A program made the translations under genes and the position numbers. The notes under the pieces are model-generated. The model did no database searches and was not told the DNA's origin. It worked only from the letters and a program-made list of their open reading frames with translations. 16,934 nt of DNA from CAVTOO01 sp963736355 (lineage in GTDB: Bacteria > Pseudomonadota > Alphaproteobacteria > Rhizobiales > Xanthobacteraceae), in assembly GCA_963736355.1 (NCBI GenBank), contig CAVTOO010000020.1:1-16934 (forward strand), in the 5' to 3' direction. Below, in pieces: positions 6,374 to 14,691 of the stretch; position 1 is the stretch's first letter; every line of letters begins with the position of its first letter.

Positions 6374-7702
6374 ATGACGGCAACGGCCGCATTCGCAGAC
6401 TGGTCGCAGCTCTGCCGATGAGCGAGTGGGCAGCGGCCGTTGCTACTTGCGTCGCGCGCACGGCGCGCATCGGACGAACGCTGCAATGCCGTCGCCTTCG
6501 AGATCGTGCCGCACATAGCGAAAGACGGCCCGCTGCAAGGCATGCCATATGCGGTGAAGGACATGTTCGCGACTGGGCTTGCTGCGCCGAGCTGGCGGCT
6601 TTGCCTTTCCGATCCTGGACGTCCCGGGGCAGCGCGCCAGCGTGATCGAGCGGCTCGATGCCGCGGGCGGTACGCTGATCGCCGCGGCTGAAATGACCGA
6701 ACTGGCCTATGAGCCGTCGGGTCACAATGCGTCGCGCGGCCGAGTTCTAAATCCCTGGAATTTCGACGCCGTCACCGGCGGCTCATCCAGCGGTGCGGCG
6801 GCTTTGGTTGCATCCGGTTGTTGTGCCGTCGCCCTCGGCTCCGATACCGGTGGCTCGGTGCGTATTCCGGCGAGTTGCTGCGCCGTTACGGCGCTCAAGC
6901 CGGGTCATGGCCGGCTGCCCCTTGATGGGATGATCCCGCTGGCACAGAGTCTCAGACACGGTCGGAGTGATTGCGCGAGGTGCCGCCGATCTTGCGCTCG
7001 CCTGGAGCGCGTTGACGGGCGAGGTGGAGCAGCTTCGGTCGCGGCGCCTGAAAGCGGCGGTGCTGACGGATGCGTTCGCAGAAAGCGAGCCGGCAGTCGC
7101 TAGGATCTGCGACAGCGCAGCCCGCGTTCTCTTGCGTTACATGGACGTTGCCGAACGCGCGGGCTTCCCGGAAGCTGCCGATGCCAATGAAATCCTGGTG
7201 CTGCAGGCTGAAGCTGCGCGGGCGCACCGGTCGCTGATCGACGATGCCCGGATCGATGCGACTCTGCGAAAGCGGCTCGGCAAGGGTCTCAAGATAACGG
7301 ACAGTGAACTCGCAGATGCGCTGAGTGCGCGCTCCGGGTTGCTTCACGATTTTGTCGAAAACCAGCTCGGCGATGCCGATATCGCAATTCTGCCGACGAT
7401 GCCGATCGCTACGCCACGCGCTGCGCAAACGGATCCGGCATCGATGGCGTTCAGCCCGCAGAACTCTCTACGCGATGAGCCGGCTGACCCGCTTCGTCAA
7501 TTACCTCGGCCTGCCAGCACTGTCGCTTCCTGTCGGCTTCGACGATGACGGCCTGCCGGTAGGTCTCCAAATCATTGGTCTGCCGAACAGCGAAGGGCTA
7601 CTTTTGCGCATCGCGCTTCAATACCAGTCCGTGACCGACTGGCATGGGCGCGTGCCAAAAGCTATCGCTGCCGACATCGCTGCGGAGGAGATTGGCGCAT
7701 GA
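6374..7702 (+). CDS. Amidase (amidase signature family)
   Basis: A hydrolase that splits a carboxamide to acid and ammonia through a Ser-cisSer-Lys triad. The lysine is in YAVKDMFATG (codon 6557-6559), the cis-serine region is GGSSSGAAALVASG (about 6777-6818), and the nucleophile lies in GSDTGGSVRIPASC (Ser codon 6855-6857). The C-terminal part has DIAILPTMPIATPRA, LTRFVNYLGLPALSLPVGF and GLPVGLQIIGLPNSEGLLL. Frame changes occur near 6411, 6484, 6595, 6954 and 7460, and the last four each look like one extra base. The stretch 6960-7459 is clean. Repaired length is about 440 residues, normal for the family. The start ATG (MTATAAFADW) lies 7 bases after the acyl-CoA dehydrogenase stop, and the stop overlaps the next start in ATGA. 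The substrate is unknown; context suggests an amide of an organic acid imported by the operon. Confidence 0.85.
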
Positions 7703-8899
7703 CGATGTCCGCCGGCGCGCCTCGCAAATCTCCGCATTCTCGATCTGACGCGCGTGCGTGCGGGGCCGACGTGCTGCCGCGTCTTCGCGGACTTCGGTGC
7801 GACGTGATCAAAATCGAAGCGCCGCCGGGCGTCGATCCGAACGAAGGCATGAGCGGCGCGCGCGACGGATCCGACATGCAGAACCTTCATCGCAACAAGC
7901 GCTCGATCACGCTGAACCTGAAGAGCCCTGCCGGTCTTGCCGTGTTCAAGCGGCTGGTCGCCACGCGCCGATGTCGTCGTCGAGAATTACCGTCCCGACG
8001 TGAAGGACGCGGCTCGGCATCGCCTATGAGGACCTGAAGGCGATCAATCCGCGCATCATCCTGGCGTCGATTTCCGGCTTCGGCGAGACCGGGCCGTATC
8101 GCAGCCGCGCCGGCTTCGACCAGATCGCGCAGGGCATGGGCGGGCTGATGTGGGTCACCGGCTTGCCGGGGCAGGGGCCGGTGCGCGCCGGCATCGCGGT
8201 CGCGGATTCGTCGGCGGGTCTCTATGCTGCGATCGGCATTCTCGTGGCGCTGTCGGAACGCGAGCGCTCCGGCGAAGGCCAGTGGGTGCGCTCATCGCTT
8301 CTGCAGGCGCAGATCGCGATGATGGATTTTCAGGCCGCGCGCTATCTCGTCGACGGCGTCGTGCCCGCAACAGGCCGGCAACGATCATCCGTATTCGACG
8401 CCGATGGGCGTCGTGAAGACCGCGGACGGCTTCATCAATATCGCGGTCGGTGGCGCAGGGACAGTGGGTCGCCTTCTGCGATGCGATCGGCGATGCCGGA
8501 CACTCGCGCGGCATCCTCGATTACGCAGACACACGACGAGCGCTTTCGAAAAATCGGCCGGCACTGAACGTGCGGCTGGCCGGAGATCTTCATCACCCGC
8601 ACATCGGCAAGACTGGCTGGCGGCACTCGAAGCCGCAGGCGTGCCGGCGGGCCCGATCTACAAGATGGATGAAGTGTTCGCCGATCCGCAGGTGCCGACA
8701 CATGGGCATCGCTGTGCCGATGACGACCGACAGCGGCAAGAATATCGCGCTGGTGGCGCAGCCGGTCGATTTGTCGCGGACGCCTGCCGAAATTGTATCG
8801 TTGCTGCCCGAAGCGGGAGCCGATAATGACGAAATCCTCAAGGAGCTTGGTTTCGCGGAACACGAAATTCAGGCGCTGCGGGACGAGAATGTGTTCTGA
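7699..8899 (+). CDS. CaiB/BaiF-type CoA-transferase
   Basis: A family III CoA-transferase, moving CoA from one acyl-CoA to another carboxylic acid without a free intermediate. Typical stretches are LRILDLTRVRAGPTCCRVFA (after removing one extra base), DVIKIEAPPGVDPNE, NLHRNKRSITLNLKSPAG, ASISGFGETGPYRSRAGFDQ and IAQGMGGLMWVTGLPG. The likely catalytic Asp is in VADSSAGLYAAIGILVAL (codon 8205-8207). The C-terminal part has GVVKTADGFINIAVGG, LAALEAAGVPAGPIYKMDEV and a short end LGFAEHEIQALRDENVF. There are about a dozen frame changes. The worst patch is 8498-8610, where six small insertions hide ARHPRYATHDERFRNRPALN. ATG at 7699 overlaps the amidase stop, so the two are coupled. It probably activates the acid product with CoA for the acyl-CoA dehydrogenase and MaoC-like enzymes. 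Confidence 0.85.
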
Positions 8900-8990
8900 A
8901 GAAACTGCAGCGATCAGCAACGCTGTATCTGAGAATATCGATGTGACAGAAATTGAACGGATGCCGTCCATATCGGTCAGAGGTGAATTC

Positions 8991-9989
8991 ATGCGATGTT
9001 TTCGGCGTTTGAAGGCGATAGCAATACTTGTGTTTGCCGGCGCGGCATTGCCGGCGCAGGCGATGAGCCCGCAGCCGGCGCCGCTATCCCCGCCGGTCGA
9101 ACTCGACCGTCGGCTATCAGAAGGTCGGCCATCTCGCGCCGATGATCCTGATTGCCGACGAACTGAAGAAGCTCGGCGTCGACCTGAAGCTGGTCGAGTT
9201 CGTCCGTTACGCCGATGCGCGTACCGCGCTGCTGGCCGGCTCACTCGATGTTGCGTCGGTCGGTCCGGCCGATCTTGCCATCTCGCTGGCGCAAGGTTCG
9301 ACCAATGTTGTCGGTCTCATGGGCGTCGGGTCGTCGCCGAAATACGTGATCGGCCGCAACGGCGTGAAGTTCGACTCCTGGAATGACCTCAAGGGCAAGA
9401 AGATCGCGATCGCGCCGGGTTCGGCGGTGTGGTTCCAGTTCGCCGCAACGCTTGGTCGAGAAGGGCATTCCCTATAACAGCTTCGAGGCGGTCAACATTC
9501 AGGGCGGCGGCGCGAATTTCGACGCAGGCACTGAAGAAGGGCGAAGTCGATGGCATCGTGACCTGGGAGCCGTTCGAGTCGATCCCGGTGATGGAAGGCT
9601 ACGGCTTCTTCGCCAAGAATCTCGAATACGGCTCGTCGAAAGCGGTCGGCGCCGAACTGGGCATGATCATGGCGACGAAAACGGCGGCCGACAGCAAGAA
9701 GCGCGGCGCGGTCGAGCGTTTCGTGTGGGCTTATCTGCAAGACGCAGGACGAACTGGCCAAGTCGCCGGCGAAGTTTGCCAGATGCCTATGCCAAGCTGT
9801 CCGGCATGCACGCCGAACATCGCCGCAGAAGCGTCGAAGGTGATCAAGCTCGGCGAAGTGATTTCGCCGGACCAGATCAAGCGCCAGGCGAAGGCCTTCG
9901 CCGATCTCGGCGTGATCCAGAAGGATGTGTCCGGCCAGATCGAAGCGAACTGGGACGGCTCTTTCGTCAGCAAGGCGCTCGGCAAGTAA
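8991..9989 (+). CDS. ABC transporter substrate-binding protein, SsuA/NMT1-like
   Basis: A periplasmic binding protein of the nitrate/sulfonate/taurine type. MRCFRRLKAIAILVFAGAAL with cleavage after PAQA is a standard Sec signal peptide. After one extra base near 9105 the mature part reads VGYQKVGHLAPMILIADELK, then EFVRYADARTALLAGSLDVA, GPADLAISLAQGSTNVVGL and LKGKKIAIAPGSAVWFQF. Further breaks near 9454, 9527, 9740, 9781 and 9818 look like extra bases, the last three summing to a restored frame. ATG at 8991 has AGAGG seven bases upstream, better than the in-frame ATG at 8961. The 91 bases before it hold no other gene. Length is about 330 residues. It should deliver the ligand to the permease and ATPase encoded next. 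The ligand is not predictable, since this fold binds sulfonates, pyrimidine precursors and aromatic acids in different members. Confidence 0.85.
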
Positions 9990-10035
9990 ATGAGGGCCAT
10001 GCGTCGAAACGACGGCGATGATCGAGTAAGCGACT

Positions 10036-10933
10036 ATGACAACGTTCGTCCGAGCCGCGTAAGCATCGACTACCGATGACCGCCGGCCGCTTTCGAAGCG
10101 GCCAGGGGCATCGCTTCCGCCGGGCCGGGCGGCACGAGCAAGGCCGCGCTGGCGCTGTGCCTTGCCTGTCGCGGTGGTCGTCATCTGGCAATTGTCGGGA
10201 ACCGACGGTTCGCTGTTCGGCGGCGTTCTGCCGACGCCGGATCGTGTCTGGCAGGCGTGGCTGGTCTGGGCTTTCGGCGATCCGGGACTTGGCCTCAACC
10301 CTTACAGCGGCACCTGGCTCGCCAACCTATCTGTTTTCCGCCGAGCGCGTGGCAAAGGGCTTCGTCTGCGCCATCGTGGTCGGCGTGCCGGTCGGCATCG
10401 CGATCGGCTGGAACCGTATTTCGCGTCCGGCGCGCTCGATCCGACCGTGCAAGTGCTGCGGCCCGATCCCGATCACGGCATGGCTGCCGTTCTCGATCGC
10501 GGTGTTCGGCATCCAGGATCTTCGGCGCGATCTTCCTGATTTCGCTCGGCGCGTTCTATCCGATCGTCATCAACACCAGCGCAGGGTGCGCGCGACGTCG
10601 AGCGCAATCTGATCCGCGCCGCGCTGATGATGGGAGCAGGTCGCTGGACAGTGTTGCGGCGCGTGGTGCTGCCGGCGTCGCTGCCCTCCATCTTCACCGG
10701 ACTGCGCATCGGTCTTGGCATCGGCTGGACGGCGGTCATCGTCGCCGAGATGGTCGCGGTGAAGTCCGGCCTCGGTTACGTGCTGTGGGACGCCTATTAC
10801 GTCGGCCGCATGGACGTCGTGATCGCCGACATGGTGTCGATCGGTCTGCTCGGCCTTCGTCAGCGACCGCGTCATCCTGCTGATCGAGCACTGGGTGCTG
10901 AGCTGGCGCCGCCTGCAATCCTTCCAGTCCTGA
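10036..10933 (+). CDS. ABC transporter permease, SsuC/TauC-like
   Basis: Inner-membrane subunit of the binding-protein-dependent transporter. Recognisable are VAVVVIWQLSG (first membrane segment), GGVLPTPDRVWQAW, FVCAIVVGVPVGIAIGWN and ITAWLPFSIAVFGIQIFGAI (corrected). The EAA loop that docks the ATPase reads RAALMMGAGRWTVLRRVVLP. It is followed by SIFTGLRIGLGIGWTAVIVA, GLGYVLWDAY and the C-terminal IEHWVLSWRRLQ. At least eight frame changes occur, at about 10058, 10155, 10330, 10436 (two bases), 10462, 10517, 10583 and 10855. The start is uncertain. ATG at 10036 (MTTFVRAA) is the best candidate, but the first 40 codons are damaged by two breaks and an in-frame TAA. Repaired length is about 295 residues. 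The stop is 9 bases before the ATPase start. Confidence 0.82.
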
Positions 10934-10942
10934 GGCAGCGAC

Positions 10943-11715
10943 ATGGGCACGATCACCTTCAAGCACGTTTCGAAGATCTATCGGCGGCAGCCGAGGATGT
11001 CCGCGCGCTCGACGATGTCAGCCTGACCGTCGGCGAGGGCGAGTTCGTCGCGCTGCTCGGGCCGTCCGGCTGCGGGAAGTCGACGCTGCTCAACCTGCTT
11101 GCCGGCTTCGAGAAGCCTGACCAGCGGCGACGCTGCTGTTCGACGGCACAGCCGATCACGCGGCCCGGTCCGGACCGCGGCGTCGTCTTCCAGGAGGCCG
11201 CGCTGTTTCCCTGGCTGACCGTCTGGGAGAACGTCGTCTTCGGCCCGCAGCGTGCAGGGCGTGCCGCGAGCCGACTACGAGCCGCGGCGCGCGAGATTGC
11301 TCGAGCTGGTCGGGCTCGAGTCGCTTTCGCGAGGCGCTGCCGGTGCAGCTGTCCGGCGGCATGCGCCAGCGCGTCGGCATCGCCCGCGTTCTGGTGATGA
11401 ACCCGCGCGCCCTGCTGATGGACGAGCCGTTCGGCGCGCTCGACGCGCAGACGCGGCTGTCGATGCAGCAATTGCTGCTCGATGTCTGGCAGACGCTGAA
11501 CACGACGGTCCTGTTCGTGACCCACGACATCGACGAGGCGATCCTGCTGTCCGACCGCATCTGCGTGATGTCGGCGCGGCCCGGCCGCATCATTCGAGAC
11601 CATCCCGATCAAACTGCCGCGGCCGCGCTCGATCGACAGCCTCACCAGCCCGGAATTCATCGCCTACAAGGCCGAGATCATGGCTGAGATGCAGAATTAC
11701 GCGTACCACCACTGA
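10943..11715 (+). CDS. ABC transporter ATP-binding protein, SsuB/TauB-like
   Basis: Cytoplasmic ATPase that drives the transporter. All nucleotide-binding motifs are present: Walker A GPSGCGKST (about 11059-11085), Q-loop GVVFQEAALFPWLTVWEN, signature QLSGGMRQRVGIAR (LSGG at 11349-11360), Walker B ALLMDEPFGALDAQTR (Asp-Glu at 11421-11426) and the switch histidine in FVTHDIDEAILLSDR (11523-11525). Frame changes occur near 10987, 11121, 11129, 11148, 11249, 11324 and 11595. The three at 11121-11148 together restore the frame, turning DSGTLLFDGQPIT into an odd stretch. Removing the extra bases gives about 255 residues, normal for this family. The C-terminus ends EIMAEMQNYAYHH. ATG at 10943 follows GAGGCAGCGAC. 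The stop lies 12 bases before the hydrolase ATG. Confidence 0.87.
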
Positions 11716-11727
11716 AAGTTGAAGCGC

Positions 11728-12620
11728 ATGGCCAATCCGCGAATTCCCTACAGCTGTCGTCCGCACCGCGCCGAAGCTGCCGCCGCTCAAGGGCAAGCGC
11801 ATTCTCGTTCATCTCGTCGTCAACGTCGAGAACTGGCAGTTCGACCAGCCGATGCCGCGCACGATCATCACGCCGCCGCACGGCAAGGAGACGGTGCCGG
11901 ACGTGCCGAACTTCTCCTGGGCCGATTACGGCATGCGCGCCGGCCTGCCGCGCATCCTGGAGGCGTTCGCCGCGCGCGAGCCTGCCGGCCTCGACCAGCT
12001 TCAACGCCGGCGTCATCGACGCCTATCCGCCGGCCGCGAGGCCATGCGCGAGGCCGGCTGGGAGTTCATCGGCCACGGCATGCACCAGAAGGCGATGAAC
12101 CACGTCGAGGGCGGCGAGGAGGCGCTTGATCAAGGCCTGCCTCGACAAGATCGACGGCTTCACCGGCACAGAGACGCGCGGCTGGCTGTCGCCGGGCCTG
12201 CGCGAGACGCTGGACACGCCGGACCTCCTGCAAGACACTCGGCATCGATTATGTCTGCGACTGGGTGGTCGACGACCTGCCGTCCTGGATGCGCACGCAC
12301 GCACGGCCCGCTGATCGCCATGCCCTACAATCTCGAGATCAACGACTCGATCATCTACGCCATCGAGCGGCACGCCACCGGCGAGATGTGCGAAGCGCGC
12401 TCGAGCACACGTTCGAGCGCTTCGAGCGCGAGTGCAAGCGACAGCGCCATGGTGCTGGCGCTCGGCCTGCATCCGCACCTGATTTCGGTGCCGCACCGCA
12501 TCCACGAGCTCGAAGACATGCTCGACATGCTGACCGGCGTCCTCCGACGTCGGTTTCTTCACCGGCAGCGAACTGGCCGACTGGTACGTGGCAGCGGCTC
12601 CCGCCCCAAAGGAAATCTGA
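11728..12620 (+). CDS. Polysaccharide-deacetylase-fold hydrolase, PuuE/allantoinase-like
   Basis: A member of the NodB-homology family in the branch that includes PuuE allantoinase, metal-free or metal-dependent hydrolases acting on amide or cyclic-amide bonds. The start is MANPRIPYS, then, after one extra base at about 11755, HLVVNVENWQFDQPMPRTII, VPNFSWADYGMRAGLPRIL, FNAGVIDAYP, EAGWEFIGHGMHQKAMNHVE, KIDGFTGTETRGWLSPGL, YVCDWVVDDLPSWMRTHGPL, AMPYNLEINDSIIYAIERHA, ALGLHPHLISVPHRIHELED and the end GFFTGSELADWYVAAAPAPK. About ten frame changes occur, including a 4-base GCAC duplication near 12300 and a 2-base one near 12396. Length is about 290 residues. TTG at 11719 is an alternative start. 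This branch usually lacks chitin-deacetylase function, so with the amidase it more likely hydrolyses a C-N bond in the imported compound. Confidence 0.78.
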
Positions 12621-12627
12621 CGTGGAC

Positions 12628-13398
12628 ATGAAATTCAAGGGCAAGTCGGTTCTCGTGACCGGCGCATCGAAGGGCATCGGCCTTGCCTGCGCCGAGAGCT
12701 TCGCGCGCGAAGGCGCCAGCGTCATCATCACCGGGCGCGACGAGGGCCGCATATCAGCCGCGGCTGCGCAACTGAAAGGCGCCGTCGATGGCGCCGATGT
12801 TGCGACATTCGCCGGCGATCTGGCGCTCGGCGCCGAACGAGAGCGGCTGTTCGCCGCGCATCCAAACGTCGATATTCTGGTCAACAATGCCGGCGCCATT
12901 CCCGGCGGCAGCCTGTTCGACATCAACCTGCGACCGCTGGCTTGAGGTCTGGCAGCTCAAGGTGTTCGGCTACATCCATCTGACGCAGCTTTATCTGGAA
13001 GCGATGAAGGAACGCCGCGCGGGCGTCATCGTCAACATTATCGGCATGGCCGGGCAGGAGCCGCGCTGGGATTATGTCTGCGGCGCCATGGGCAACGCCG
13101 CCTTGATCGCGATGACCCGCGCCGCCGGCGGCAAAAGCGTCGACTGGGGCGTGCGCGTGTTCGGCATCAACCCGTCCGCGACGCGCACCGATCGTATCGA
13201 GACGCTGCTGCGCGCCAAGGCCAAGGCGAATTCGGCGACTGGAGAACCTGGCAGGATGGCCTGAGCAATCTGCCGTTCGGCCGCCTCGCCGAGGCCGCCG
13301 AGATTGCCGACCTTGCCGTGGTTCTGGCCTCGCCACGCGGCTCTTACGTCAGCGGCACGGTGTTGGATGTCGATGGCGGCCAGAGCTACAAAGGATGA
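12628..13398 (+). CDS. SDR-fold oxidoreductase with an atypical active site
   Basis: A short-chain dehydrogenase/reductase. The Rossmann cofactor motif is present in SVLVTGASKGIGLACAESFA, with IITGRDEGR at the end of the second strand and DILVNNAGAIPGG. One extra base near 12930 hides FDINLDRWLEVWQLKVFGYI. The catalytic region reads VNIIGMAGQEPRWDYVCGAM. The usual Ser is replaced (II-G), and the Tyr is followed by VCGA, so YxxxK lacks its Lys. GNAALIAMTRAAGG and GVRVFGINPSATRTDRIETL follow. A second break (net -1) near 13230 precedes FGDWRTWQDGLSNLPFGRLA and the ending SGTVLDVDGGQSYKG. About 256 residues. GTG at 12622 is an alternative start. I recall a conserved group of rhizobial SDRs with the same IIG...Y...GNAAL pattern, so this is probably a family trait, not damage. 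Confidence 0.83.
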
Positions 13399-13400
13399 CA

Positions 13401-13918
13401 ATGGCGAGCGAAAGCGAGATTGAAGATCGGGATGGACCGGCCGCTTCTTCGAGGATTTCACCGTCGGCGACGTCTACAAGCACGTGCTCGGACGCACGAT
13501 CACGGCGACGGACAATTCCTGGTTCACCCTGCTGACGCAGAACACGGCGGCGCTTCACTTCGACAATCACTATGCCAGCCACACCGCGTTCAAGAAGCCG
13601 CTGGTGAATTCATGCCTGACACTGGCGCTGGTGACGGGCCAGTCCGTCTCGGACATCTCGCAGAACGTCTTCGCCAATATGGGCTGGGATGAGGTGCGGA
13701 TGCCGCATCCGGTGTTCGAGGGCGACACGATCTACAGCGAGAGCCAGGTCATGGCGATCCGTCTGTCGAAGTCGCGCCCGGACGTCGGCCTCGTGACGGT
13801 GAAGACCATCGGTTACAACCAGGACGGCGATATCGTCATCTCTTTCGGCCGCACATTGCTGGTCTATCGCGCCGGCCATGGGCCGTCCGGAAGCCGGCCG
13901 CAGCCCAAAATTCCGTAA
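13401..13918 (+). CDS. MaoC-like (hot-dog fold) acyl-CoA hydratase
   Basis: Likely hydrates an enoyl-CoA, the step after an acyl-CoA dehydrogenase. After a short N-terminus (MASESEIE) and a frame change near 13425-13435, the protein reads GRFFEDFTVGDVYKHVLGRT, ITATDNSWFTLLTQNTAALH, FDNHYASHTAFKKPLVNSCL and TLALVTGQSV. It continues MPHPVFEGDTIYSESQVMAI and ends SFGRTLLVYRAG. The layout resembles mesaconyl-CoA hydratase-type MaoC proteins; the hydratase D-x-N-P-x-H motif appears as TQNTAALHFD. ATG at 13401 is 2 bases after the SDR stop, so the two are one transcript. From 13440 to the stop the frame is clean. The stop sits in a small direct repeat, ATTCCGTA twice. Length is about 171 residues. 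Confidence 0.82.
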
Positions 13919-13940
13919 TTCCGTAACGAGGCTTCGCTCC

Positions 13941-14684
13941 ATGGACGCATTGGCATTTCGCAAGAAGATCGGCATCGTCGTGCCGTCGACCAACACGATC
14001 GTCGGCCCGGAATGCGAGGCGCTTCGCCCGCGCGGCGTCACCAATCACGTGGCGCGGCTGACGCTCAAGCCGCAGGCGATCCAGGCCAACGATCAGGGAT
14101 TTCTGGCGCATGTCCAGGCGATGCGCGACGGCATCGGCCCGGCGATCGACCAGGTGATGACGTGCTCGCCCGATCACGTGATCATGGGCGTGGCCATCGA
14201 GGCGTTCACCGGCGGTGTTGCCGGCGGCGATGCGCTGCAGAAGGAACTCGAGACGCGCGCCGGCGTCGGTGTGTCGATGGGCTCCACCGCGGGCGTCGCC
14301 GCGCTTCACAAATTCGGCGCGAAGCGCATCGCGGTGCTGACGCCGCATCAGCCGAAAGGCGACGAGACCGTCAGTACCTATCTGCTTGAAGCCGGTTTCG
14401 ACATTGTCCGTCTCGTTGGCCTGAAATGCGCGTCGCCTTTGGCCATTGCCGAGGTGCAGCCGGCGCAGTTGCGAAAGATATTGAGCGAGATCAATGGCGA
14501 CGACATCGACGCCATCCTGCAAGTCGGCACAAATCTTGCGAATGCCGCGGTGGCGGCGGAAGCCGAGCGCTGGTTGAACAAGCCGGTGCTGGCGATGAAC
14601 GTCGTCACCTATTGGGACGCGTTGCGCCGCTGCGGCATTGATGACCGCGTCTATGGGTGCGGTCGAATCCTGGAAGAGTTTTAG
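13941..14684 (+). CDS. Maleate isomerase / Asp-Glu racemase-like protein without the catalytic cysteines
   Basis: A complete, undamaged 247-residue frame. It shows the two-domain plan of the Asp/Glu racemase superfamily close to maleate cis-trans isomerase and arylmalonate decarboxylase: KIGIVVPSTNTIVGPECEAL at the N-terminus, VSMGSTAGVAALHKFGAKRI and AVLTPHQPKGDETVSTYLLE at the middle crossover, then AILQVGTNLANA and NKPVLAMNVVTYWDALRRCG. In isomerases and racemases a Cys follows the fourth strand of each domain. Here those places read IMGVAIEAFTGG (about 82-92) and LQVGTNL (about 193-199), without Cys. The five cysteines present (25, 75, 163, 231, 240) are elsewhere. The protein may therefore carry out another reaction or only bind a diacid. 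The start follows GAGG at nine bases. The stop is 7 bases before the monooxygenase start. Confidence 0.8.
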   Translation: MDALAFRKKIGIVVPSTNTIVGPECEALRPRGVTNHVARLTLKPQAIQANDQGFLAHVQAMRDGIGPAIDQVMTCSPDHVIMGVAIEAFTGGVAGGDALQKELETRAGVGVSMGSTAGVAALHKFGAKRIAVLTPHQPKGDETVSTYLLEAGFDIVRLVGLKCASPLAIAEVQPAQLRKILSEINGDDIDAILQVGTNLANAAVAAEAERWLNKPVLAMNVVTYWDALRRCGIDDRVYGCGRILEEF

Positions 14685-14691
14685 GCAGAGA

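Noticed and set aside
4730..13450. Programmed ribosomal frameshifting or a recoding system explaining the many frame changes
   Set aside because: The breaks share no slippery motif or downstream structure, occur at random places in unrelated genes, and are mostly added bases. Consensus error explains them more simply.
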